From Gnetum montanum (Eukaryota; Streptophyta; Gnetopsida; Gnetales; Gnetaceae), in NCBI GenBank assembly GCA_015680685.1, contig MNCI01016011.1, forward strand, positions 68,923-132,922: DNA of 64,000 nt. The letters are read 5' to 3'. Below the pieces are notes generated by a model. That model saw only the letters and a list, made by a program, of their open reading frames with translations, was not told where the DNA came from and searched no databases. This document shows, piece after piece, positions 11,330 through 22,779 of the stretch. Each line of letters opens with the position of its first letter. The stretch's first letter is position 1. Made by a program: the position numbers and the translations under genes.

Positions 11330-13130
11330 CGATGTTGGCATCAACACTACAATACCACTATCAAAAGTCTAGAAGATGCTATTAGAATTTGGGAACATCA
11401 AGTTGAATAAGCTACCATATGATTTACCACTAATCAATTAAATATTTCATGTCATTCATCTTGTTCTAGATGCTAAAATTCCTAACAAAGTTGCATATTA
11501 GATGTACCTTAGTGATAGAGAAGAGTTAGCAAGAGAAGTAGAGGAGCTATTGTAGAATGGTTTGGTAGATAGAAGTTTGAGTTTGTGTGTGACACTTATT
11601 ATTTTAATACCAAATAAGTGATACATAAAGATGAGAATATGCATTGATGCATGTGCGGTAAATCAAATCACCATCATGTACCAATTTCCTATGCCACATG
11701 AGAATAATATTTTGGATAATCTTTACAATGCAAAGTTTTTAGAAAGATAGATTTAAAGAGTGGTTACCACTAGATTAGAATTAGAGAGGGAGATGAGTAA
11801 AACATTGTATTTAGAACAAAAGATGATTTGTATGAGTGAAGGATGATGTGTTTTGGCCTTATCACAATTCACTAAGTACATTCATGCAGTTGATAAATAA
11901 GGTATTAATGACATATCTTAGTCACTTTGTTATTATGTTTCTAGATGATATTTTTGTTTACAACTATAGTAGACAAGAGCATTTGAAATAGTTATGATTA
12001 GTATTACAATAGTTAAAGTTGGAATAATTGATGGTGAATGTCAAAAAGTCAAACTTTTTAAAAGATGAGCTAGTGTTCCTTAGATTCATTATTTTCAAGA
12101 ATGATTTGAAGGTAGGCCTTGAGAAAGTAAGAGTTTTGGTTTAATGGCCAACATTGAAAAATGCCATGGAGGTGAGATCTTTCTACTATTTAGCAATTTT
12201 TTTTTTTTTAAAAAAATTCATTAAGAATTTCAATGGTATAATAGCAAGGATGATCAACACCATTAAGGGGGATCAAAATTTGTATTTCAAGGAATACTAA
12301 TAGCATTAAAAAGTTTTTAAAATTTGAAACATGCTCTCATCATAGCTCCTATTTTAGCATTACTAGATTTTAATAAAGTATTTTTAGTTAAATGCAATGC
12401 TAGTAGTAAAGTAATAGGAGTCTTGAGTTAAGAAGGAAGACCTCTTGTCTATTTTACTAAAAATATGAATGAGTCCTACTAGAAATACTCTACATATAAG
12501 GAGGAATTCTATGCTATTCTCCATGCATTAAAGAAGTGAAGACATTACTTGTTGCCCAAGGAGTTTATTCTATACACTAATAACAATGCTTTATAATTTA
12601 TTCAAAACTAGCAAAATCTTAGTAAAAAACAAAAAAAGGGGGATTTATAATCAAGTTACAGATGCTTTAAGTATATAGAACCTATTGATAAGTGAATTCA
12701 CCATTAAGAAACTACATCTAGATAATTTGGACTATGTTGAAGACTCAATTTTTTTTGAAATATTATCATAGCTGAGGTTAAACCATGAACACCATAGAAT
12801 AAAACCATCCCACCATGAGACTTAAAATATTCTTTGTGAGATGGTGGATCTTGATTATAGCTTAAATCATAATAATTTGTTACATAGATAGGCTAGAATT
12901 TGCATTCCTCATGTAGAATTAAGGCAAAAGCTAATGGTATGAGCACATGATGTTTCGACGGCTAGACAAATGAGATAAGCCAAAATAGTGGAAAGAATAT
13001 GGAGGAATTTCTTTTGGCTATGCATGAGAAGAAAAATTAATAAATATGTTGCAAGTTGCTAAGTATGTCAAAGGGTGTTGATCTTCTTTACCTTGTCATT
13101 GAATTTTTTCTTATGTTGCAACTTGCTATT
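11330..13130 (+). pseudogene. Decayed Ty3/gypsy pol fragment (RT, RNase H, IN N-terminus)
   Basis: Plus-strand translation with many stops shows the reverse transcriptase order REELAREVEELL, RICIDACAVNQIT and KIDLKSGYH, and the catalytic block FLDDIFVY near 11948. An RNase H region follows, then an integrase zinc-binding remnant around 12910-13075 (PHVELRQKL, AHDVSTARQM and a C-x-x-C before QR); the second His appears replaced by Gln. The order and motif style fit a chromovirus-like gypsy element. Gag and protease are missing upstream and the integrase core downstream. It is a fossil fragment. Confidence 0.78.
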
Positions 13131-13199
13131 GCTAGCACATTTAAAGGTCATATCGCCTCTTCCACCACAAACCTAACATTATATAGAAGAGAAATTAAG

Positions 13200-14092
13200 G
13201 TTAGAATTTAAAAAAATTTCTAACTCTTTCTTTACCTTTGAACATATTGGATCTTTNGATTTCTAACTCTTTCTTTACCTTTGAACATATTGGATCTTTG
13301 CTAATTTGAACCCTTGCTTCTTCTGACTATCATTGGTTCTAGCTTCCTTGAGAGAAAGGCAATCTCATCTTCACTACCCTCATTATGCTCATTGAGCTCC
13401 TTATCCTTGGAGGTAGTCTTTAGAGTGATGGGTTTTTCTTGGATAGCTCCTTTACTTATGAGATTCATTTCATAAGCAATGAGAACACTTTGAAGCTCTT
13501 CAAATTTTAGAGTTGAAAAATATTTGATTTCCTCCATGGCCATGACCTTTGATCTGAACTCTCGTTAAAGTGTTCTAATCATTTTAATGATGACATGGCT
13601 CTCTCATAGATCTTTACTAGTACCTCTAATAGCTAGAACAAGATCATTTACTCTAGAAAAGTAATCTTTTATTTTCTCATCTTCTCTCATTTTTAGCTTA
13701 TCATATTCACTTTGTAAAATTAACAACTTTGATTATTTAACTATAGAGGTTCCTTCACAAGTAGCCTCTAAAGTTTGCCAAATTTCTTTGGCCGTTTTAC
13801 ATCTCGCTACTCTATTAAACTCTGATTTATTCAAATCACAATATAAATAATATTTTTCTTTAGAGCCTAACATGAACTTATCTTTTTCTTCTTGACTCCA
13901 TTTGTTGCGAGAGTTGATGGCTTTGGTGGAGCTATTGATAGGTAGAGTGTAGCCTTCAAGGATGAACTCCCAAACTTTAAACTCCATAGATTTGAAGAAT
14001 CCTTGCATCCTAGTTTTCCAATAAATGAAGTTGAATCCATAAAACATGGATGGCTTTGTACAAGATGTCTACTCCATTGCTCACTCTTGAAG
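13200..14092 (-). pseudogene. Ty1/copia gag fragment
   Basis: The minus-strand frame at 14047-13733 contains FYGFNFIYWKTRMQGFF, WEFILEGYTLP, then EFNRVARCKTAKEIWQTLE and CEGT, the order of the plant copia gag (UBN2-type) domain. The next block, 13543-13301, includes YFSTLKFEELQSVLIAYEMN, also typical of this gag. Only a few stops separate the pieces. The element's other genes would lie to the left but are absent, so this is a 5' fragment. The LTR remnant on its right has the same orientation. Confidence 0.8.
13216..13299. other. Single-N contig join flanked by exact 41-bp repeat
   Basis: Bases 13216-13256 recur exactly at 13259-13299 with N at 13257. This is the same signature as at 2730 and an apparent assembly artefact inside the copia gag fragment. 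Confidence 0.85.
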
Positions 14093-14107
14093 TTAATGAT
14101 GAAGAAT

Positions 14108-14129
14108 AGGACTAGGCTCTAATACTACT
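14108..14129 (-). other. Probable copia primer-binding site (initiator-Met type)
   Basis: The minus strand reads AGTATTAGAGCCTAG, a decayed form of TGGTATCAGAGC, the site complementary to initiator tRNA-Met. It lies between the LTR remnant and the copia gag. Confidence 0.6.
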
Positions 14130-15382
14130 TGAGGATCATTGGACCTAGAAAGGGGGGAATGAATAAGTTCCATAAAATAAAAATTAATCAACCAAAGAAC
14201 ACACCAAATTTTAACATGGTTTCCCAACTTGGATATTCCACACTAAGTAGGTAGTTTTCTAGCACGCCCCAAACTTTTTTGCTCTCAAAATATGGTTTGA
14301 AGAGTATTGCACCTTGTACAAGCTCTAAGCTTAGCTCTAGAGTGATTTTATATCACAAATCCACTCAACCCCATAAGGTTCCAATAAGCTTAGAATGTGG
14401 TTTCTAGGATCCCACAAAATTTACAACTTGAGCTCCACTCTAGAGCATTGTGGCGCTACACCAACACTCAATCCTATAGGATCCTGACAAGCTCAAGCAA
14501 GATGCCTTCTTACAAGAAGCACATCAACACTGCAAGGTAACAAAAAAGAACAAAAATTATAAAGAAAGAATGTAACTAAATTTCTTGATCCTTATACCTT
14601 GAGGTACAACACACTTTGATCACTTACAAAAACAAAAGATAGTACAATGAGGAAAAATAAAAAGAGAATGATGTATACAATGATTTCCTAATAGTGACAC
14701 TTGATAGTGCATAATTCTTGCACATTTTCCAATGGAATGAAGTTTTCTTATAGCCAATATGTTTCTGAAATCACCTTAGAATTCATGCAAAGGCTATCTA
14801 ATGGTCATTGGAGATGTCTTCTTTGAGACTAAGACATCTTTCTGCATTAGACATTTATTTTGAAAATATACAAGAAAGATGCCTTTGTGGAGACATCTTC
14901 ATGAAGATGTTTTTCTCACTAGAAAGACATCATCTATTTTTTAGATATATTTTCTTCTAAGCTACCTTCAACTCAGCCATGATGTCTTTTGTTTCTTGGT
15001 GACATCTTTTCTTGATAGTAGAGGTTTGCTATTTCTTCAAGAAGTCTTCACTAATTCTCCTTCACTTTGGCCAAGACATATACTGCTGTTGAGAGACATC
15101 TTCATTTGATGGAAGACATCTTTCTACTATAAGTTCTTTAATACTTGAGGCTTTCCTTTGATCATCAGAGATGAGTTTTGAAGTCTTCATTCCTTGTCCA
15201 TGCTCTTTGAACTCTTGCATGATTCCTTGAGACTTTGTAGATATCCTTGCACTCTCCTTTTATTCTAAAAATACAACAACCACACAAGCATTCGTGTTCT
15301 CTATGTTTCTTAAGGTTTTGACATACCCAAAGGTCAACAAAAATCACTTCACTATTGATTACTTAGTTACTCTTAGACAACA
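14130..15382 (-). repeat. Probable copia 5' LTR remnant
   Basis: The sequence 5' of the copia gag on the minus strand ends at about 14130 next to a Met-type primer site. The outer edge near 15382 is a guess from a TG...CA fit (TGTTGTCTAAGAG on the minus strand). It has no second copy in the window. The stretch 14820-15130 is crowded with AGACATCTT and its complement. Confidence 0.45.
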
Positions 15383-15499
15383 CATGAAGTTTACAAAAGG
15401 GCCTACCAATTTTTTTTTTATTTTTTTTATTAATTTTACAAAATCATATCATTTAGTGATTCAAAAAAGAACCAAATTTTGGATTGGTTAATGAGCTTT

Positions 15500-16340
15500 C
15501 CTTCTTTGAGGTAAAGGCAACTTTATCAAAGATGAAAAATGGAAAAGCTATTAGACCATGTAGCATTCCTATAGAATCTTGAAAAGTAGTAAGAGAGACA
15601 TGATTTTCTTATGTGGCATAAATATTTAACAAAATTTTGAAGGATAGAAAAATGCCTTAAATTGAATAAAACACATTATTATTCCCTTCTATAAAAATAA
15701 AGATATACAAAATTATGCAAACTGTAGAGGGATCAAACTAATGAACCATATTATGAAGCTTTGAAAGAGATTCATAGAGAAACATTTTAGACTTGATTTA
15801 GTAGTATCGTAGAATCAATTTGGATTTATGCCAAGGAGATCTACTATAAAGACTATTTTCTTGATATAATAATTGATGGGAAAATTTACAGAATATAGAA
15901 AATTTCCACATATGATCTTTATTAACTTAAAGAAAGCATATGATAGAGTTACTAAAGATGTTATTTGATTGACCTTATAAGAGGAAAGCATCCCTAATAA
16001 ATGTATTAAAGTAATTTAAGACATGTAAGAAGGAATTATAACTAAAATTAAAATAGCATATGGAACAACATCTAAGTTTTTAGTCAAAGTAGGTCAACAT
16101 CAAGGGTTTGTACTTAGCTTATATGTATTTATCATTATTATGAATGCATTAATAAACAAAATACAAGATCAAATTCCTTATTGTATGTTATTTTAAAATG
16201 ATATTGTGTTGGTGGATACAACTTAAGAAAAATTCCTTTTAAAATAGAGAAGTGGAGTCATGCTCTAGAATCAAAAGACTTAAAACATAATAGAAGTAAG
16301 ACTAAATATATTGAATGAAATCTTAATTAAAAAATAGCGA
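15500..16340 (+). pseudogene. RTE-like LINE reverse transcriptase remnant
   Basis: The plus-strand translation, broken by about 20 stops, keeps the non-LTR RT order: KMKNGKAIRP, NQFGFMPRRSTI, FINLKKAYDRV, then KVGQHQGFVLSLYVF, QIPYCMLF and NDIVLVD. The catalytic F-A-D-D is degraded (only ND remains). The GLHQGSALSPYLF and PWCMLFADDIVL counterparts are characteristic of plant RTE-clade LINEs. No endonuclease or poly-A tail was identified. Confidence 0.78.
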
Positions 16341-17349
16341 TAATATAGAAATGATAATTTAAAGCTAAAAAGTCCCTTATTGCAAATGGTTTGGCTAGAT
16401 AGGATTAATCCTCCAATCAAATGGTAAAATACATAAAGATATAAGAAATAGAATAGAAGTAGGGTGGTCAAAATGAATGTAGGATAATGGTCTTCCATGT
16501 GATAAAATATAACAATAAAACTAAAAAGGAAATTTTATAAGGTAACAATGATGCCTATTATCTTATTATTCCTACAAAATTGATCTTTTATAATCTTGCA
16601 AGAACACCTTCATAAAATAGATGTTAAGTATCTAACTTGTCATCATTAATGATCTTCAATTCAATATAACCCTCTATAAGTCAATGTTTATACCTTAAAG
16701 GAGCATGAGCCTCCAATCGAACATGGGCTTAGCCTACCATCCATAAACTAGGAATGATATGAGGAACAATATGTCTAAGTATAGAATTAATAATATATAA
16801 CCAATGCAAATGAAAACTACGTATGAGAATTATACTTAAAATGTCTTAGAATAAAATATAAATGATAAATAAAAGGACTTATATTGAAAGGGTTTTTTTA
16901 TTCTCTTCCTAATAATCAATACGCTTTATTAATAAACTATGAAGTTTTCCTCCCATAGAGGGCCAAAACTACATGGGGTGATGAATAACATATGAAAGAT
17001 AGAATTGATAATAGAGGCTCACTTTATGAGAAATGTAAGGGCTCTATGATGAAATTTAACCTTTGGTAGGTGTAGATATGAATAGAAAATCCACAAAATT
17101 CATTTGGAATCATTATTGAGTCAAAATAGGGTCATTTTGATGAATTATTTGGTAAGTGATATTGAAGCTAAAAAAAATAACTCTAGTGCAAGTGACATGA
17201 ATACTACCTAAGTGACATTGATGATGATGTTGATAGCATTATCTTCTAAGCTATCAATGACTTAGGCATTTGACTAAGCTCATAGACTAGTAGGCAGAGC
17301 TACGGTAATCATTGAGCATATAGGAGATGCTAAGAAAGTAGGTGTCCAT
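16341..17349. other. Unassigned AT-rich interval
   Basis: The first 200 bases may continue the LINE 3' end. The rest has no supported gene, repeat boundary or RNA. Confidence 0.4.
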
Positions 17350-18346
17350 GCTCTTGATCTATTAAAATATGAAAAAAATTCTTTGGATCTTAAACAATTA
17401 TATTTACTGTAGAAATACCTCTTCTAATCCATTTGTTTTTCCCTACATGTCTATCATGCAAGCTTTGGAATCTATAAAGGTGTCTTGTAGGTCAAGAAGT
17501 CTTGTCTGGGAGCTAGAACTATGTAGGAGATGTCTTAACTTTGAAGAAGATATCTCAACTAAATATGAGACTTCTTAGAGGAGAGTCTCCAGCAAGACAT
17601 CTTGTCCTAGAGAAGACATTTCATCTAGAAGAAAGAGGTCTTCCAAAAATAATATATGTCTTTCCCAAAAGTTATTTTTTTATAGGAGATGTCTTCCTAT
17701 GACCAAAGATGACCCGTATGTCCAAGAAAACTTCAAAAATCACTTAGCCCAATTTAGAAAATAGTTGTGGTAAGTTGGAAAAAGATTAAAATACCTAGGG
17801 AGAATGTGAAAAGACTATGGAAACAACTGAAGAATCTCAAGTTTAGTTAAGAGAAGATTTCTAGGTTTCTTGTATTCTTGTTATTCATAAATATTGATGT
17901 AATTCATAATTATTAATATGATAAGTAAGAAAGAAAGCTCTTGAGTATGAATTGCTTAGCAAGAGAGGATGTAAGAGCACATTTAGCAAGTACAATTAGT
18001 GATTGCAACTCCAAGGTCAATTATGCGATGTTTTGACCCATTTATTCTATTCTATTGTGTCTTACTTGTGAGTTGAGATCTCAGTCCTAGCTTGTGGTAG
18101 AGAGTTTCTATTGGTTTTTTCTTATATTGAGAACATCCATTGTATGGTTGTAGATTCTTATGCTTTACAATATCATTTGATTGTAAAAGGTTTTAGAGGT
18201 TGTAGGTTTTTGGAAACCCTATTGTAATCTTCTAATTGATTAATTAATATATAGTTTTCTTGTTTTCTAGAAATTTAATTATCTTTTCATAATATCTAGA
18301 TTTTATATTTGAAGGTGATTAATTATTAGAGTGAACTTACTTCAAC
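17350..18346 (+). repeat. Probable 5' LTR of the chromovirus-like element
   Basis: It lies 5' of a plus-strand primer site of the Met type (TGATATTAGAGCTTAG near 18351) and the gag. Its left edge is not defined because the 3' LTR is missing. The stretch 17470-17720 holds repeated AGATGTCTT/AGACATCTT words like those in the copia LTR remnant. Sequence near 18000-18300 (T-rich, no ORF) is LTR-like. Confidence 0.45.
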
Positions 18347-18410
18347 GTTATTGATATTAGAGCTTAGTATTCCTTGAACTTATTTTTGAGATATTATCAA
18401 ATTCAGATGG

Positions 18411-19560
18411 TGCCTAAGAAAAAACAAGTGTAAGCTTTGAATAGAAACATGGAGAGCATGAAGTTAAAATTGCAAATGATTGTTGCTTCATTGAATGAAA
18501 TTAGTGCAAAGGTAGATAGTAGTGCTAGTCCTAGCAATATTCAAACATGTGAAGCTAAAGAGCATGTCCACTTAGATAAATAAGTTTTACAACTAGGTAG
18601 AGATAAAGTAGATGAAGAGGAAGAATAATCATGCTATGGAAGTGGAGAAACCCATCAACCAAGGATTCCAATGGAAGAGAATCCTATTCCTTAGATGAAA
18701 ATTCTAAGGACTTCAACTATGGAAAATAATTTTTCTCTAGGAAATCGTAACAAAGAAGGTGAGGCAAGACTTGCTAGAGCATTCAAAAATACAATAAGAC
18801 TTCCATACAATGAGTTAAATACTTTAAATGATGTAGATGATACCAATGCATTTGAAAGTTTTTTGAAGGCACTTCAGAAGCATTTACAATTGGAAGAGAT
18901 ACCAAATAACTTAAGGGTACCTATTGCTAAATCTAGATTAGAGTGTGTGTCTTCTACTTGGTGGGAAAAGGAGTCCTAGTATTATAAAATCTGAAATGAT
19001 CAACCAATCAAAGGTTGGGATCTGATGAAATATAGGTTAAAAAGAAAATTTGAACAATCTCATTAGAGACAACAAACCATTATGAAGTTGAATTCCTAAG
19101 GCAAGGTGACAAGGATGTCAAGGAATTCTACATCAAAGTTTTTGATCTATTCCATCAAGCTAGAGTAAATTGGAAGGAGAATGAATAAGCTTCAATCCTT
19201 TTATGAGGTCTTAAAATTACATACCATCAAGAGTTTTCTTTTTGTGAGCAAGGCTTATCATATCAAGGCTGAGAAGAAATTAACTGGATTTAGAAACAAG
19301 AGCAAAAAAACTTTCATGGGAAAGGAAAAGAGACCCAATTTTGAAAGGGGATCTAAGTCCAAATTTGAAGATAAAGATGACAGCCATAAGAAGAAGACTA
19401 AAAAAGACGATAAGAAGGACAAAGCCAAGAAGAACTAAGCCAATATAGGCAATGATCAAGGTAGTAGCTAATCAAAAATCTAGTGCTTCAAGTGTAGAGA
19501 ATGGGAACACAAGCAATGGGAATGTCCAATTCACAAGGTAGCTAAGGAAAAAGATGTGCA
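18411..19560 (+). pseudogene. gag with zinc knuckle (chromovirus-like)
   Basis: It starts with ATG at 18411 (protein MVPKKKQ, then stop). Downstream, 18695-18979 holds DDTNAFESFLKALQKHLQ and STWWEK, the counterpart of the gag capsid core. A Lys-rich basic segment (19260-19435) precedes a zinc knuckle near 19485-19530 of the form C-x2-C-x4-H-x4-C (CFKCREWEHK). At least eight stops and one frameshift interrupt it. The start is supported by the tRNA-primer-like site about 60 bases upstream. Confidence 0.7.
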
Positions 19561-19639
19561 AATCATGGATGTGGAGGTGACATCAAGCCAATGCCTTTAG
19601 AGAGGTAATTCTAATGCTCCAAAAATTGAGGATGTTTTT

Positions 19640-20030
19640 GAATTAAGTTCTTGTGCATTTATAGGGAATGTGAATAGAGAACACCCTAATAGAAAGTGTT
19701 ATTTCATATTGAGGCTAGATGTTTACTTAGTGGAGAATGGATTCATGTTTTGATTGATGGACAAGTCCAAGAAAATTTTATTTCTTCTAGGGTTATTTCT
19801 AGATTGGGATTGGTAATTAATCCTCATCCTAGGTCTTATAAAGTGCATTGGTTATCTAGATATTTTTTCCAAGAGGTGAGCGAAAAATATACCTTAAAAT
19901 TTAAAATTAGAGGCTTTCATGATGTTGTGAAATGCAATGTGCTTCCAAAAGATTATGTTGACATAATTCTTTTTATTTCTTGGAATTTTGATAGTGGTGC
20001 TTAGTTTGATGAAGTAACAAATGTGTGGAG
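19640..20030 (+). pseudogene. Retropepsin-like protease (chromovirus-like)
   Basis: The segment at 19696-20004 contains VLIDGQVQENFIS, where the family has a D-S-G catalytic triplet followed by a variable run and a hydrophobic-S pair. The Ser of the triplet is replaced (IDG). The downstream KCNVLPKDYVDIILF corresponds to the protease C-terminal strand. It sits between the zinc knuckle and the RT as expected. Confidence 0.65.
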
Positions 20031-20219
20031 TATAGCTAGACTTGATGGAATCCATGAGTTGATTCCCATGATAGATAAATAAGTGAGGGAGTAAAGCTCA
20101 AGTAATGCTTTCTTAATCCTTCTAGGGGAGAGAGAATATATTAAGAAACATGATGACATAGGTTTTGGTTTTGTTGTTATGAAAATAGTTGCTACTAACC
20201 ATGATGATATGTAGGTTCA

Positions 20220-21600
20220 ACTTCCTATAGGTGTGCTAGGCTTGAAGGAGAAATTTCCCAATCTATTCAAGAAGGAATTAGATGCATTTTCATTAATGAG
20301 GAATGCACAACATTCGATTAATTTCATCTTTGGTTTTACCATTCTAAATGAGAGAGCATAATAGATGACACCAATTCAGTGGGCTGAATTGCAAATGTAA
20401 GTAGAGGAGTAACTTGCAAATGGCTTCATGAGAAAATTCATTTCACCTTGTCTAGTTCTAGTGGTGCTAGTGCCAAAGAAGGACAACAATGAATGGAGGA
20501 TGTGCATTGATTTCAGGTAGTGGATATGATAATAGTGAGGTATAGGTTACCTATTTCAAGGATGGATGATATGTCTGATATCCTTAAAAATGCTAAAATT
20601 GTTAGCAAAATTATTTTAAAGAGTGGGTACCATTAAATTAGAAGCAGGCCTAGTGATAGTAATGAATGGAAGATATTTTCCAAGACATCAATTGGGATGT
20701 TTAATGGTTAGTGATGCCATTTGGGCTCATGAATGAACTTGCTACATTCATGAGGTTGATGTATGATGTACTGAAGGACTTGATTGGTAAGTGTTGCATT
20801 TTATTTTTTGATGACATTTTGTGTATAGCTCTAATGAGAAAAAGCACTTAGATCATTTTAGAATGGTGTGTCTTAAGTTGGAGGAGACAAAATTTGAGAT
20901 TGATGTGAAGAAACATCATTTCTTCAAGAGGGATATCAAATATTTGGGACATGTAGTTTCTAAAAATAAAATTTTGATAAAAGCTACCAAGGTGAAGGAT
21001 ATTAGGGATTGGCCAACTCCTAAGAACATTAGGGAGGTAGGATAATTGATTGGTTTAGCAAGCTTTTATAGATGGCTCATCTAAAATTTCAGTGGTATTT
21101 CATGGCCTATGTTTACTTTGTTGAAGAAATTAAAGATTTTAGGTAGGATAATGAAACAAAAAGAAGCTTTGACTTACTAAAAACAAAGATTACTAGTAAA
21201 TTGGTGCTTACAATTCTAGATTTTTAGAGACTTTTTTAAGTGGAGGTGGATGCAAGTGGACTTGTTATTGGTGGGGTACTTTCACAAGAAGATAGAACTT
21301 TTACTTTCTTTTCTAAAAAGTTGAAGGAGCCAATGCAGAAATATAGCATATATGAAATGGAGTTTGTATGCTATATCTTTAAGCAATCAAGTATTACAGG
21401 CATTACTTATTGCCCAAGAAGTTCACCTTGATGATAGACCATAAGGCACATCAGTTCCTAAACTCACAAAAGAAGTTGAGTGCAAAGCTCTTGAAGTGGG
21501 TTGCACAATTATAGAAGTTCAATTTTGTATTAAAGCACAAAAGTGAAAAAGCCAATGTGATGGTTGATGCATTGTCCAATATGCATGTGGTTAATTTCAG
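20220..21600 (+). pseudogene. Reverse transcriptase and RNase H (chromovirus-like)
   Basis: RT motifs on the plus strand include RMCIDFR, YRLPISRMDDM and LKSGYH, and the catalytic FDDIL near 20805-20820. Just after DDIL one base is lost, and the frame then continues at 20821 with [13 protein letters not shown] and KYLGHVVSKNKI. RNase H follows at 21240-21590 (VDASGLVIGGVLSQ, then a KYSIYEMEF block and VMVDALS). Several stops also occur. The catalytic Asp pair is present, but the frameshift and stops mean no functional enzyme. Confidence 0.78.
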
Positions 21601-21823
21601 CATACCTCATGTGAAAGGTATAGGGTATTTTTCTTCTTTGTATGAGCATGATTTTAATTTTGGACAAGTTTGGAGGAGCCTCAAAGAGCCATTAATGAGT
21701 AGGATAGATTAGTGGAGGGACTATCATATTAAGGATGAGCTATTATTTAAGAATGGAAAGGTATGTATTCTTAATTATGATTTTAGAAAAAATATTTTGT
21801 TTGAAAAACATTATAGTGGCATG

Positions 21824-21828
21824 GTAGG
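21824..21828. other. Target-site duplication GTAGG (left)
   Basis: GTAGG precedes the LTR start TGATGAG and is repeated exactly at 26478-26482 after the LTR end CTCATCA. This fixes the nested element's borders. Confidence 0.92.
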
Positions 21829-22641
21829 TGATGAGTGTTGAGGTACCCCTACACTCAACCATACAAATACGAGTGTTACATACACGATCCAGTCAAACTC
21901 CATAGATGGACTAGTTGTGGTAACAAGATAGTTAGCCTTGGGTCACAGTTCACTATCTTCCCACCTGGACTAGTATTAACTTTGTCACATATCGTTTAGT
22001 CTAGAGTGAGGTGTATGATGTGTTTCTAACCTAATGCTACTCCTGAAGGCAATGGAAGATAATATTATCTAAGCTAAGAGAGAAAGGGTGAGAGAATATC
22101 TAGCTAGCCTAAGTGTGATGAGCATCCATTCCTTGATTATCCGTACACATCTTGGACTTCGTGCATGACTAGCATTGGGATTACCAAGCGTAGATCCTAG
22201 GTACACTACTGGGTTACCAAGTAGTCACACTTAAATGCTCATAATCAAGTCGTACTCATTCCACATTTAACAAGAGTTTAGGGTGAAGAGATATTAACTA
22301 AGAAAGTAGTAAATAACAATTAATTAAATAATTAAGCAAAGTGAATGTTGCAATGATGAAGTAATCTCGATCTTTATTTTTGGTCATGTGCATGTCCAAG
22401 TATGTCACACTCGAATAAAGGTTCTGTACAATTACAATCACCACACTGCGGGTATACACTGAGAGGAAAAAGGGTTGAGAGAAAGAAATTAAACACTTAA
22501 ACTAAGAACTAACTTACTGATTGACTAACTACCTATTGGAACTGCCTGCCTCTTATTTCTAGATGAGGAGATAGGTTACGATATCATGTATGCGATATCA
22601 TGGCAGACGCAATATCATGGCCAAAAAAATGCAAGTCATCA
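21829..22641 (-). repeat. 3' LTR of the nested element
   Basis: It starts TGATGAGTGTTGAGG and ends GCAAGTCATCA, and is parallel to 25682-26477 throughout. The block GACTAGTTGTGG and the core ATCCGTACACATCTTGGA are shared. GATATC-type palindromes at 22573-22615 sit next to a TATA-like site. Confidence 0.9.
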
Positions 22642-22650
22642 TACCCCCAT
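22642..22650 (-). other. Polypurine tract of the nested element
   Basis: Plus strand TACCCCCAT follows the LTR end, giving ATGGGGGTA on the element strand, as in elements A and the copy at 34444. Confidence 0.7.
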
Positions 22651-22779
22651 GACTGAGTGAAAACTCACCCTTGAGTTACAGTGAGAACAAGCTCCATTGA
22701 TTACACAGTGGATAGGTATGGGATTATTGGATGGTGAAAATGGATTTATGTTGCAGTGTGGAATGAAAAAAAATGAAGA

